From: Siphonodentalium dalli
Taxonomy: Eukaryota; Mollusca; Scaphopoda; Gadilida; Siphonodentaliidae
NCBI GenBank assembly: GCA_032622095.1
Contig: CP136066.1
Location: 168,586,664 to 168,650,663, forward strand
Reading direction: 5' to 3'
Length of the DNA stretch: 64,000 nt
In this document: positions 1-11,540 of the stretch, piece after piece
Position numbering within the stretch: position 1 is the first letter of the stretch
Layout of the letters: each line of letters opens with the position of its first letter
The notes under the pieces: model-generated
Databases searched by the model: none
Seen by the model: the letters and a program-made list of their open reading frames with translations, nothing else
What the model was told of the DNA's origin: nothing
Translations under genes and position numbers: made by a program

Positions 1-1936
1 CATAGCTTATATGGTCGAAGTTGGCCAGCGGTCCCAGAATATGGACCCGACCTGTCTCTGTATATAGTATACCCAAATACCAAAATTACATGTTATCCAG
101 TTGATACTATATAAAGTTATTATCCATAAGTCAAAATCGAGTAGATGGATGGACAGACCGACAGACGGACAGATTAATAATATAATGCGTCCATATTCTT
201 TTTAAATTTAAACATATGTTGCACGGGGAGTTTTAGTTTCCGATATTATGCATCACATCTAATGGTATTAAACAATACATACACATGTTTATGCATGCAT
301 GCTTAGGGTGAAAATTCCAGATAATCGTAACAATCATGCTTAATATACATAATTTGCATATAAACCGTCGAAAACCGCTTTTTGGGTGGTATTGTATGAT
401 TATGGAGCCAATTATCAGAAAGTAACTACACTGTTACAAGAGGTAAACATTGCGTTGTTGATTACTCACACTATCGTGGCAAGGTTGTTTTGTTATCTTG
501 TCATCGGAGGTACCGTTGTTCACATAGGGAGGATAGCCCATATACTATACCGTTATTGAAACATAGCATTTAAAGGATTAAGAACCGTTTGCATACAATG
601 TTATATGGGGACAGACCCAGGAGAAAATATAAGTGTTTATATATAGGATGGACTTAATTTAGTATGTCTATATATACATATACACATTAAACAACACAAT
701 AGAACGCTCTTTATCAATGGGTTTCCTTTATATTGTATATATAATTAATGTATTCTATACAATTATATACTAGTAATAGGTTGTAGATCTTAAACAATAT
801 CGTGATTTAGCCTAATGTTTGATTATCAGCGTGGCTTGATAACATGGAGGAAACATTAAATTATATAATTTGGAAAATGTTTACTACGATCATGCTGAAA
901 ATGGTCTTTAGAATGTTGGGAAACAGAAAATAAATAACCAGCATGGGTCATCAAGAGAGCATCTCTAGCTTAAACGAACTTCAAATACAGAACGTTTGTT
1001 TGTGGTTTCGGTTCTAATGCTCCCGACCTAATATGATTACTAGAGAAAGAACCGTGCAGTTCAAAATTACCGAACTACACCCCAGCTGAAAATGGGCCAA
1101 AGTAACCTCGTAATCAAGCACACGTAGATTTTCAAACGATTGATCGCGCGCGATGGTGCACCAAAAAACCGTACAGTATAAACCTGTATGTCGCGTACCG
1201 GTATAATAATATGTAAGTTTGTAATTGTTAATGTTTGTTCCTCCCTGGATATAGGTTGGATTTATCGTTCATCTGAATAGCAATTTTTAGAAACAGTTCT
1301 TGGGAGTTCAGATAAAATTAACAATATTGAATTTATAGGAATCGAGCTGTCAAGTAGAATGAAACAAAGTTACCTTAATTTGTTGATTTACATGGTCGAA
1401 GTGTTATCCATTGTCCGAAGCATATATAACACGTATGGTGGCGAATAGACAGCCACCACTCCCAGAAAGAAAACCAAACAATGTCTGAATGTATTACAGG
1501 CAAAATGGAACCCCACTCCGTTGTATTGTAGCAGAGGTTGTTTTGGGGAAATAACGTTGATGAGTCATATGACGTAATCGCGCGCGACGTCGTTGATATG
1601 TGTTGTTAACCACAAACCTGCCAAATTAGTTATCTATAATGATTCAGTATCCAGAAAAGGAACAGTGTTTACCGTGGCAGGGATTGTTTAATTAAATCAA
1701 TGTATTGCAGCCCAAGGTATATCTAGGTGAAACAAAGGAAATCAAACCATAAAAAGTAGTCAAACTCAAACTTTAATATAACTAAATATAATGTAAGGGT
1801 TGTCTCTATAAACTGAGTCATTGTTAAACTGTCAAACGTCTAATGATCAAAAGACTCCTCTAAAGCGGGTGACCAGGAACACCGAGTTCCATATCATATT
1901 AGTTTTGTGATACCCATAAACATATGAGCAGAGGGA
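1..1936. other. Non-coding stretch, no gene seen
   Basis: AT-rich sequence with no reading frame of useful length on either strand and no recognisable protein motif. A short run built on gaca/gacg tetramers sits at about 141-176; such runs are common at the ends of some non-LTR retroelements, but nothing else supports one here. CG-rich words (tcgcgcgcga) occur near 1143 and 1580. Confidence 0.5.
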
Positions 1937-2017
1937 TCTATATTATATATTCAACTCACTGATGGTAGATTGGAATATTTGTTAATACTGTTATCCACCA
2001 GATCATGTCTATGGTCG
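1937..2017. repeat. Repeat F, copy 1
   Basis: About 80 bp that recurs at 4510-4590 in the same orientation, with small indels. Both copies begin with tctatattatatattcaact and share the later words actcactgatgg and atccaccagat. No coding potential; a short dispersed repeat of unknown class. Confidence 0.7.
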
Positions 2018-2186
2018 TTTCTTCGTGTTTTATGTCGGTCACTTTTATGATGTGAAACTGTGATTTACTGTGCACATGATGGGCCTATTTGTTTCAAGCT
2101 AGCCTTGATTTTAGGGTATGTATGTGCTTACGTATTACATCATGTACCAGTATGACACCCAATTAGTCTATAAAGGCATTTGACGT

Positions 2187-2670
2187 TCATACCACACGTG
2201 ATGTGCTTCTAGATGGGAAATACTGGGTCAGAGACTGTTTTAACTTATGGTAGTCATTTTGAGGGCTATTTTTTGTTAAAACTATCCTCGATTTTTTTGT
2301 AGGACCATTATGAACATAACACTCATTATTACCATCATGATTTTGAAAATATGATTCATTCCGATTAAAATAATTACTCACGTGACCACCAGTAGATTTG
2401 AAGCATTGAATACTGTTTCCGTCCTCCTTCCGTTTGATGCCTCTTAAACAACCCAACCTGGCCGGTTTGTATGCCAACAGGTGGCGAGTCGAATGTTAAT
2501 CTGTATACTTTCCCCTCTAGTGTAAGCACGTAAGCACATGCGAATTGTCTTCCATTTTTCGTGGTAAGAATTGCACTATTCGTAATTAATTTGGCCCTTA
2601 AATTCATGTCTGCAACAGAAAATTGTATTATGTAATCGCGATTAAATAATAATAGATACAGGTAAATCAT
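2187..2670 (-). pseudogene. Unrecognised broken coding patch
   Basis: Two overlapping minus-strand frames (2374-2670, then 2187-2477) look like one protein split by a frameshift near 2450. The first holds a segment with alternating hydrophobic residues (around NGRQFACAYVLTLEGKVYRLTF) and ends near SPPVGIQTGQ; the second frame picks up with a lysine-rich part (GIKRKEDGNS) followed by an Asn/His-rich stretch. Base composition is less AT-rich than the flanks. I do not recognise the family. It could be an exon pair, a transposon fragment or chance; the frame-to-frame continuity is the only argument for coding. Confidence 0.25.
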
Positions 2671-4509
2671 ACATAAACCGCATCATGGTGAGCCGACGAC
2701 CAATTACTGTAGTTGGAAGACTAAGATCATTGGATATGGATACTTTGCTTAAGTTTTATTGGGTTATACGTATTCAGTGGTTGTGACAAGTGAGGTTCAG
2801 AGACACGTGGTACAACGCACTTGTTGACATTGCCAACGAAACCACCGAGTTTTGTAACCATTCCGCCTGCACGCGCATTGCCAAACAGCTTAGAAGCCGC
2901 ATGTGAAATTGTGAAACGTTTATCAGATAGAAGTAACTAAATGAGCTTGGCCATTGTGAATATATTTGTTACCAACGGTGACCCAAGCTGTTAAGGTTTC
3001 CAAGTGATTGCTGACAACGACTGCTTTTTGATAGCATAGATCGTTAACAGTCTGGAAACTAAATTCTTGTTTTTTCCTTCTCTTGCAACACCCATCACCC
3101 CAAACAATTGTCGCTTATTCCGCGTGTATACTGTTTTGCCGAATCTTGGTATACATGGGCCAATGGCAGTTTTATTTATAGAAATGGCATTATCTTGGAC
3201 GAATTAAAAGTCGGAATGCGACAAAAGGTGTAGTCGACAATTCTGGCGAGATGCATGCAGACCTTCAGTGATAAGTGGTATATAGTTGTACAAAGATTAT
3301 ATACTTCTATAATATAGCTTGAGGACATAAAGATATATATATTCTACAATTACAATCGTGAGTATATAATATATGATCTTGAGCGCGTCACCATTTTCGA
3401 TAGTCTCTTGTTACGCAATCTCATTGTGTTTTCTGTTATTGTATTATGGGTGGTGCCAGTGGAGAGATGGAGTTTCTATTTATAGGTAGAGACGCATTTA
3501 AAAGTGTAATATTATAACTATAAGCGTTATATGTTTCAACTTGTGTGAAAATATTTTCATTTTGAAGACATTAAAAGTTGTAGTCGTGACTGGTGAAGCC
3601 GTGTCAGCCGCCGGTTTGTTCATTATATATGTACTAATTGTTATGATTATGTTGGTGGGTCAAATCTATGAACTTTACTTCCGACGCAAGGTTATGATAT
3701 ATTTAGTAAATGAAACTACTAAAGTATTGTGTATTTTACAATATATGCCCACAGTTACTTGTGCGATCATATCATGCAGATGAATAAGTTTAGTTAGCGT
3801 TGTCGAATGTGATAGTATAATAGAGACCTTTCGCAAAACTCACGTTTACGGATACGGTACTACGTCACCAACATTTGTGTACTTTATAATCGTTCTCGTA
3901 TTTTACTATCCATAATGACGGTTTTCGATTTCATGGTTTCTAATAAGATCAAATAACACCTGAAATTTATATTCTGCAATATATCACTTTACTCCGTTCG
4001 AGACTATATGTATATCATGTAAACCATCCAATTGTATTGAGCTACGACCTCGATATACTGTTTAGATTGTTAATCACTGTTCTCGTCGTGAATCACGAGC
4101 TTCCCGCGAAATAAGATCGCTATTCACAACGGATAGCCATCGCTGGTTGCGACAGAAAACTTTACAGTAAGAGGAGTGCACTATGAAACCAGTCGCCAAA
4201 AATACAGTATATAGTATGCAATGAATGAGGAATTTTGAGTGATTATTATGTGCAAGATAATACACAATATATAGTGAAATTCAACAATTATTTAATCCAA
4301 CAACCCATGGTGGTGTCCTAACGTGTGCAGTTATAGAATGCCTCGGGAGAGCCTAAATAATGGCATAACCCTATTAATGAATAGTGAAAGATGTTGTGTT
4401 CTCTTCCACTTTCCCGAATTGAATAGTTCATTCAATTTAATAATATTTGGTTACTTTTAAAATACATTTGATAGACTTCTAAATATAATTTAGTGGATTT
4501 TTAAAGTTG
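2671..4509. other. Non-coding stretch, no gene seen
   Basis: No motif-bearing frame. A hydrophobic 80-codon frame at 3541-3783 (plus) has no supporting feature. The word agacctttcgcaaaa near 3827 recurs at 33719, just inside another small frame; the likeness fades within about 30 bases. Confidence 0.4.
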
Positions 4510-4590
4510 TCTATATTATATATTCAACTCACTGATGGTATATTGGTATTTGTCCTATATTTGTGATCCACCAGATGACGTCTATGGTGC
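4510..4590. repeat. Repeat F, copy 2
   Basis: Second copy of the short repeat described at 1937-2017, same orientation, differing by a few substitutions and indels. Confidence 0.7.
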
Positions 4591-4845
4591 AGTCCTCGGT
4601 TTCTCCATCACATAGCTTAAAGATACGATACTGGGATTTTCCCAATTGTTTAGCCTGCCAAATAAAATAAAATTATATATCTATATATATATGACTAGTT
4701 TGATAAATCAACATGACGACTTTTTCTATCAAAAAACGTCTTTAATTCCTAGGCCTTTCATGCCTTCATGGCAATTTTCAAGGAATGACGTGTATAACAC
4801 TGTGACGTCATATAGCAACATGGGGGATAACTCTTGACGTCAAAG

Positions 4846-5690
4846 TTAAGAACTATTGAGTTTCGTCCGGAGTTTGAGTTTGAAATAATCTTCATTGCTC
4901 AGTCTTTCCGAATCACTATCACTTGCCATCTTATAGAATGGAAGATTGTGTACATCCCTCTACCACATACATCTATATGTTCGCTTAGAGGGATCATCCT
5001 AGTGCTGGGGTCTCTAATTTGTTGTCGATGGATCCGATTTCTCTCGACTAGGGTATCACCTGTCTGTCCGGCGTATGATTCACCACATCCCGAACGTGTG
5101 ATGCAATACATTAAATTGCGTGATTTACAATATAATGTTGCATTTGGCACAATGTTTTGTCCGTTTTTGAGTTGGAGTTCTGTTCCTGTGTACATATAGT
5201 CGTAGCCAACCCCACATGTTCTACAACGCGGGTCTCCACACTTGAACACGTGGTGTACTTTTTTTGTTCTGTTATATTTTGCTCTTGTTAACAGTTTTTT
5301 CATATTCCGTGGCTGTCTTTTACTCTCCAAAAAATTGTTGCCTGGGAATACTTTCAGCATGAGTGTGTCCTTATGTAAAATTGGTAACAAGCTCCTTGCG
5401 ATTCCCATCGGGTTAGGGTGATGAGGGTTGTGTGTAGTTACATATGGGATTTTTTCACCCTCACATACTGTTTGTTTCTGTTGACGCAAATTCTCAACTG
5501 GTATTTGTTTGGCCTTGTTTATGCCATCCAAGATGAGATTTAACGGATAATGCTGCTTTTGGAGAAATGATTCCAATTCCCGTAATCTTATATCTCGAGT
5601 TTCTGGATTGTTAACTATCGCGCACACTCTCCTAGCTAAACAGAATGGGATGTTCTGTACCAATGATATTATTCCTGTGGCTCTTACCTA
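4846..5690 (-). pseudogene. Penelope-like element, C-terminal RT flank and GIY-YIG endonuclease
   Basis: The 254-codon frame 4899-5663 matches the distal part of Penelope-like retroelement proteins. Near its start is the segment FCLARRVCAIV followed by a leucine-rich helix and QHYP, usual just downstream of the reverse-transcriptase core. A Cys cluster follows (C142, C147, C150), then a GIY-YIG nuclease: LMYCI (184-188), YAGQTG (197-202), R208 and H212. The usual closing segment (PFYKM...) is found in another frame at about 4935-4846, so a one-base frameshift lies near 4935. The RT core expected upstream, above 5690, is absent: the copy is 5'-truncated. The enzyme would nick target DNA for target-primed reverse transcription. 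Broken and immobile as it stands. Confidence 0.85.
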
Positions 5691-5745
5691 ATTTTTTCAT
5701 TTTATTTCAAATTAAATTAGTCTTATTTTAAATCAGTTTTAGAAT

Positions 5746-5985
5746 CTCTTCAAGACGGGTGCTTGAATTGACCCACCTCCATCAATCGGCTAGTCACGCC
5801 TCTCCAGTGTTTAAGATTCAATTTTTGTTATATGTCGTATTTCTCGTTATATGTCGTTTTAAGTGTTTAATGTTTTCACGTATGTTTCTGTTCTCTTTTC
5901 TGCTCGTCCTGGTGCTTGTTGAGTATTGAATCCTGCATTGTTCACCCCTGTCTCACTGTGGAGAGGTACCGGTAGGCTGCTATAT
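5746..5985 (-). repeat. Penelope-like terminal sequence (shared with 36065-36305)
   Basis: About 240 bp upstream of the truncated Penelope-like frame. It is found again at 36065-36305 in the opposite orientation, sharing blocks such as gagaggcgtgac, ccacagtgagacaggggtgaa (one mismatch) and the agacgggtg end. Position before the coding part suits the terminal (pLTR-like) region of this element class; the link to the element is inferred from adjacency. Confidence 0.6.
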
Positions 5986-6098
5986 GCAGTGTCTAAACGG
6001 GTCACCGCTCCAGCTATGTACCAGTCTTAGGCCCGTCCAGAATTTGAAGAGGAGTCCACGGTGGCTGCTGTGCTAGTTGTTGTTTTTTAGCTTTTCGT

Positions 6099-6356
6099 AT
6101 GGCAACTCAAAACAAAATAGTTCCCTTGAATAAATTTGTCGTCGGTAACGATGTCCAAATCACACTTAATAAGGCATTTGAATTGACTGGAATGCGCCAA
6201 CGTCTGGCCAAAACCGGATTATTGTCCATGAATTTGGAAATTTTAGAATTGGCTGGAGTAATTAATGGGTTTAACGATACAGCGTTAGCCCAATTCAGAA
6301 TGGTTGTGTATGATGCCGCCGGATATACCTTGATATATATGGACCAGGCTGTTTAA
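6099..6356 (+). CDS. Small duplicated protein, family unknown (85 aa)
   Basis: Intact 85-codon frame starting ATGGCAACTC. I do not recognise the protein. It has no signal peptide, membrane span or cysteine; predicted character is mixed helix/strand with a basic centre (MRQRLAKT, residues 32-39) and the ending MVVYDAAGYTLIYMDQAV. It deserves attention because it has two relatives at the other end of the window: a decayed nucleotide copy at 62614-62870 and a diverged but open copy at 63035-63283, which aligns without gaps over about 60 residues (shared ITL, R-x-RL-x-KT, LLS-x-N, VYDA). Conservation of protein over DNA argues that it is or was translated. It converges on the minus-strand frame at 6381-6767, 24 bp away. 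Confidence 0.45.
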   Translation: MATQNKIVPLNKFVVGNDVQITLNKAFELTGMRQRLAKTGLLSMNLEILELAGVINGFNDTALAQFRMVVYDAAGYTLIYMDQAV

Positions 6357-6380
6357 TGCCTGTCATAATAGTTCATTAAA

Positions 6381-6767
6381 TTAAATCAAATCATGATCGT
6401 TTGCCCTTAATTGGCGAACCTGTTCCACAAACTTTGCAAGATAATTGTTTTCATTCGTTGATCCACTTGTGTCCATTATCCCTTTAACATAAATCATTCT
6501 GCTATTACTCGGTATAATGGGAGTGGTCATACTACTCGTACTAGAGGTAAGGGTAACATTGTCCAAAGGCAATAATGTTGTCAATTCGGAATCCGAATTT
6601 AATTGTTCATTATCCCTCACCGATTCGTGGATTGTGATAACTTCCTCATGATGAAAAATATTTTTATCTGGTTTTATATCTTCTTTATATGGGCCAGCAA
6701 ACATTTCTTCCAAATCACAAAATTGCTCCATATCAATTTCAACAATATAATTATTTGTCACAATCAC
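6381..6767 (-). CDS. Acidic, Ser/Thr-rich small protein, unrecognised (128 aa)
   Basis: Open frame of 128 codons, tail-to-tail with the 85-aa frame. The N-terminal half is acidic (DLEEMFAGPYKED; HEEVITIHESVRDNEQ), the middle is a Ser/Thr-rich run (TLTSSTSSMTTPIIPS), and the C-terminus forms a possible short helix (YLAKFVEQVRQLRAN). No known domain seen. The last ~90 bp recur at about 62880-62975 next to the decayed relative of the 85-aa frame, so the two frames were duplicated as one block. It may be a regulatory or structural protein of a mobile element; this is inference. Confidence 0.35.
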   Translation of the reverse strand: MIVTNNYIVEIDMEQFCDLEEMFAGPYKEDIKPDKNIFHHEEVITIHESVRDNEQLNSDSELTTLLPLDNVTLTSSTSSMTTPIIPSNSRMIYVKGIMDTSGSTNENNYLAKFVEQVRQLRANDHDLI

Positions 6768-6799
6768 CTCCGAATCGGTACCATTTACCTCTGGTTCTT

Positions 6800-7915
6800 C
6801 ACATGTTGATACATTTACAGGCTGCTATGTTGGATTCTCATTGCCTCCAAACTAGACAAGGAAATGCCGTACTAATGCAATATCAGTCAATTCATCAGAA
6901 AAATCACTGCTCAAATTAAAAGACATTTTCGTAGAGTACTCCTAACTTTGACAAATTAGCAATCACTGCAGTACAGTGTACTGTAGCATATTTACTTTGT
7001 ACTGAAATTGCATTTACTTCAGACTTCAGTCTCATTGGCTGTCATAAAAATAAAATATAATAGGTTCAAAAAGTCAAATATTTGCCTGCAATGAAACCGA
7101 CGAGGGATTTTATTAACGTTCATTATCACTCGAACCTCGTATAATTTGTTTAGATTTTTTTGTTTATTTTTTAATTTTTATCGGGATGATTTTGATCGGC
7201 GGTAATTCTATGGCTAATATTTGGCAGGATACATGGTTCAAACTGACCATGTCATGAACTAAACCAAAGATAAACACTATAAAATATGCATCAAGTTGAA
7301 ATTTGCACAACTTGTCATCAATTTCGATGAATTACACTGGTTTCCTATGTTAATTCAATAACCTGTGTTACGCATATCAAAATTCGCAAAGTCGCCAGCT
7401 AGTTTGAAAAATAACGCGTGTTGCGGGCCCAACATTGCCATGATCCAATAGCCGGTAAAAATATGACTATGGAAAGAGTGAGCGTAGACGGAATATATAG
7501 AGTTATCTGTCTTGTATTTTATGTTGTCTATTTTCGTAGACACATTTTCATTTTAATCAGCAATAAGCCAAAAATAAGACGTTAAAAGTTCGTTGACACC
7601 CATATAATGTTCTGATTACGCAATTTATGTTGGGCATCTGCTTGCTGGATGCTTTATATACTAGTAGGTTGGGTGCTAGAATTCGTTATTTCTGTATCGC
7701 ACTTGTTCTGCTGTTCACGGCAATCTGACCGCCATCACAGGGTTTGTTCTAACTTCTAATCCTCTAGACAGTGCCATGCCCACTCAGATTCCTGGTATGT
7801 AATAATGAGATACCTGATTACAGCCAATCACGCAACTAATTGTATCCATTTGCCTGTGTTTTGTAATATTAAATAAAATATAAATTTATGGAGCCCCGGA
7901 GGACATCCGATTGTT
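6800..7915. other. Non-coding stretch, no gene seen
   Basis: AT-rich. Frames here are short and lack motifs. The edge at 7860-7910 is unusually T/A-rich and leads into a short GC-rich array. Confidence 0.4.
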
Positions 7916-7920
7916 TTTTT

Positions 7921-7977
7921 TAAGTCGTGGCCACGATAATAAAGTCGTGGCCACGAGAATATGAAGTCGTGGCCACT
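7921..7977. repeat. Three copies of a GTCGTGGCCAC palindromic motif
   Basis: The 14-16 bp motif aagtcgtggccac(ga) appears three times in 57 bp, spaced about 20 bp apart (near 7922, 7942 and 7964). Its core gtggccac is a perfect palindrome. No other copies were noticed in the window. Confidence 0.75.
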
Positions 7978-8061
7978 TGACTGGTCCCCGGCCTATAAAC
8001 CTTTCCATTGCTCTGCTTTGGACGTCGTTATTATATGGGAGGGCACGCCACAGCGATAGCA

Positions 8062-8575
8062 CGTTGAATCCACCATTTACATCTTTCTCAAAACCTATAC
8101 GGGTATATATCTGGATCATTATGCCTCCATATTGCCTTTATTGGCGGGGCGCTACTTAAAATACCGTAACACGCACAGCACGGGAATTACTTGTTGGCTG
8201 TTGCATGCACATGTATATATATGCAGTAACGTGACTATAGCTAGAGTAGGGCCATGGGAATCGGGTATCATAAAGTGGGCCTTAAAATAATAAAAGTACA
8301 TTTGTGATTCGCAACAGAATAGCCAAACAGGCTACGTTATAAATATATCATTATTCTACTGCTCGCCGCAAAATAACCATTATCAGTCCAAATAATATTA
8401 CGCCGTATTTCTACGGTATATTCTCGCAAATTACTGTGGATTCTAGCGAAAAAGTATATACTAGTATGGATTCTCGCAAATCCAGATGAGATATATGTCC
8501 TGAGTGGCATAATAAGATTATCTCTTTATCCCACCAGTAGCGGAAAATTATCCACAGGAAATATAGGAAAACAAT
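8062..8575. repeat. Repeat B, copy 1
   Basis: About 510 bp matching 26624-27180 in the same orientation with high identity and a few indels. Shared landmarks: acgttgaatccaccattta, ggattctcgcaaa (twice in each), and ccaccagtagcggaaaatta at the end. Contains AT-rich palindromic words (tatatactagtat). No coding content; probably a non-autonomous element. Confidence 0.85.
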
Positions 8576-9540
8576 GGATTGTGCGCTCATATGCACGACT
8601 CAAATTCGGGGAAAGCAGTGTAAAATTAATCCTTGGCATTGGGCCTATATGAAAGAAAAAATTCCATTAAAGTCGCCGTCGCGAAAATTCTCAATATATG
8701 TTCATTTATTCATATTTGTATTAAGTTATGCACACTTATTTAAGAAAACAATCCCCCGCTGTCTGAAAAATACGAGTGTTTACGACTGTGGGTGGCTGGA
8801 TGATAGCCTGATGCCTCACTTCATTATCTATTTTGACGGAAACAGTTATTTGCGAGAAAGCGTGTGACCTCATTAAGGACCCTGGGTATTCCCTCAATAT
8901 GGCGGACAGCACAATCTTTTGCGATCTTATTGTTCCTCGTCTGATTCGTCAGCAGAAGACACTTTAAATTTGACAACGGGAGCGTACATGCACGAGCCGG
9001 AATTACAACACAATCACCATGGTGTGAGACCACCAAACGATCCAGACCTTGGATGGCGAAGAGATGAAAATCGCGTACGAAAATGGTGAGTCACTGAGCG
9101 TCACTGGCAAAACATGTGAAAATAAAATTGATGTAAATAGTATGTGATACTAGCGAATACCCCCTTTATTCGAGCGGACATGTGTAATAATCATAACGCG
9201 TACTCAATACATCGATATGTGAATTATAATTCAAGGACAAGTTGTGTGTCTGCCGAAATGTTAGTCAAAAAATATACTAGTATTTTTTTCACTAAATTGT
9301 AAAAATGTCAATTTTGTTATGTATTGCAATTCTGGACTCGACCAGTGCCAGTCCATGGCTGCTCACGGGTTGACATTTGATTCAGCTATTAGTATCAGTA
9401 CTATCACAATAAGTGACAGTGTTTACACTGGCTAAAAGAATAAATAATAATTTGCCCAAAATTAGCTAACTCGTGATTTGTGACATTGTCCAAAAACAAA
9501 AGTGTCTTGAATGTTGAATATTCAACATGTTAATTGTATT
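8576..9540. other. Non-coding stretch, no gene seen
   Basis: A 97-codon plus-strand frame from 8574 and a 70-codon minus-strand frame at 8824-9036 carry no motif. The first straddles the end of repeat B, which argues against a gene. Confidence 0.4.
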
Positions 9541-9732
9541 GTTATCTCGACACATCTTGAGATCCTGACATGCCCATCTGAAGCTCTGAACATATTACTA
9601 GTATCTCGCGATATTATCTTGAGATCTCTGCATATTTTCTTGAGATCTTGCCATATGATCTCGAGAAAATATGTTAATATCTCAAGATTCTTTTCTCGAA
9701 ATCTCGAGAGAGTCGAGATAATATCTTGGTAG
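9541..9732. repeat. Cluster of TCTCGAGA / TCTTGAGATC motifs
   Basis: About ten variants of tcttgagat, atctcgaga and their complements fall within 190 bp, spaced irregularly at 10-35 bp. The motif is near-palindromic, so the block can fold on itself many ways. No flanking inverted termini were found. Confidence 0.65.
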
Positions 9733-10186
9733 GGATATTTTCTATAACAGTATATGGTACATTGTATATCATTTTGAAGACATATTCATTGTGGTCCAAG
9801 TGAGATGTCTAATCATATTCATGGGTTCACGTGACTGCCGGGGTTCTATACATGTACATGTAGAATGTCTTTTGAATGAAAATCTGTTAAGGTACCGGTA
9901 TAGAAGAGCAACAGGAGGTATATCGGATTCTCGGTCCAAAACAGCATCAACCCAACCAATTTCCCAAGCTGTTGTGGACTGAGAAGACTTGGTCTATACA
10001 TGCCAATGTATGCTATTTCTGAAGCATACAATGATGTACCGGTAGCTACAAGGGATGATCATTACAGGCCTTCAAATCCATAAAATTTTGCTAGATTCAA
10101 AATATAGCATTTTACAGTGAACAGCTGCTTTTACGATAATCAAGCTAAGAATCATGATCAATTACGTTTCTCGTCAGATAGTAATA
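9733..10186. other. Non-coding stretch, no gene seen
   Basis: Short frames only. Contains several accggta and acatgtac words of the kind scattered through the whole window. Confidence 0.4.
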
Positions 10187-10266
10187 ATGTATTATTATTA
10201 TTATTATTATATCTTTATTTTCCTCCATTTAAAAAAAAAAGAAAAAAAAAAAAAGAAAAAAAAAAG
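10187..10266. repeat. ATT microsatellite and A-rich tract
   Basis: An ATT trinucleotide run (about 10187-10210) is followed 20 bp later by an A/G-interrupted poly-A tract (10231-10266). The lysine-rich frame read across it is a composition artefact. Confidence 0.85.
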
Positions 10267-11063
10267 ATAGTAAGCCCTGCCTTGATAGTATCAAATTGAA
10301 ATTTTGTTTTAGTTTGTTACTTTATCCGATGATATCCCTTATGTTAAGTTTATATGTCCCCTATTTTGCAGAAGATAAAATGCATAATTCAGTTGCCCAA
10401 TGGGTGTGCATAACCAACTTCAACTGTAGAATATCAATCTGTTTCTAGCAATTATGGCCTAATCAGACTGAGGGTGAATTCCGTGATTCTAGACTGCCTT
10501 GCGGAATAGTGTCATTAAATTCACCTTTTGGGACCTTATTCTGCAAATGAGATTGTTCAAGAGACTGTACATAAATGACATATGGTGTACAACACAGCTC
10601 AACAGTGAAAGTGAAACATTTGGCTATGCCTAAAAGTAAGAATGGGGTGAAATTTACAAGTGAACATTATGGTATTTTTTACTTATCATGTTATCATCTA
10701 CATGTTTGTAACAAAGTATTGATCAACCAATTATCACAAATATCCACAATTATGACGTCAGATCTGCCCAACAACTAATTTCATTGAAGGCAATTTCTTC
10801 AACATTTTTCACATACAATACAATATTACCAAACATCTAATCATTATAAATCTGAAATGTTTTTAATGAAAGCTACACATATAACTTTAAAGTGAACGGC
10901 CATTTATAATTCAGCAAAATATAACTATGTACATGTCATCGTAGAAAAGCAACATAGTATATATATGGCCAAAATTGTATTATATTTGTTTTTGTTTAGT
11001 ACTGCATTTACATCAAAACATATACCGGTGTAACAGTTTATCCATCACCATGTGCATCCCCCC
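10267..11063. other. Non-coding stretch, no gene seen
   Basis: No motif-bearing frame; moderately AT-rich unique-looking sequence up to the start of repeat unit A1. Confidence 0.4.
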
Positions 11064-11540
11064 GATTCGGCAAATCTTGGCATTTGATTTCAAATATAAG
11101 ATCGATTATGAGGGCGATAATATGAATATACCCAGTACTTACCACATGTAAACAGGAAAATGTTCCCCTGACCACCAGGTTATGCTGATTTAATTACTGC
11201 CTTCTGGCTCACTTGATATTACCACAAGCTGCCTATTTACAGTCTGTAGGTCAACCTGGAATGTTAAAAGAACAGGATTGTAAATTAAATTCATAATAAG
11301 AAAGCATAATATTTGTTTTTTTGTCGTAGGTAAGTTGAAAACAAATACTGTAACCGAGTAATTATAACATGCGAGTATACGCTATACTGTATGAGGGGTG
11401 CGAGTTTGTACATTTAATATCCATCTCGTAACACCATTCCTAATTGAATTCATGTTCCCTGTTATCGCTTATATTTAGGCAATGGTCGATGTATGGGTTA
11501 ACATCTGCCGATCCTGGTCGGCCTCGTTTCAATCAATGCA

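Noticed and set aside
3541-3783. Hydrophobic frame that could be a membrane protein
   Set aside because: No signal, relative or supporting context; AT-rich DNA gives hydrophobic frames by chance.
4834-5199. 121-codon plus-strand frame
   Set aside because: It is the antisense shadow of the Penelope-like endonuclease, whose motifs are on the minus strand.
10117-10299. Lysine-rich 60-codon frame
   Set aside because: Translation of the A-rich tract.
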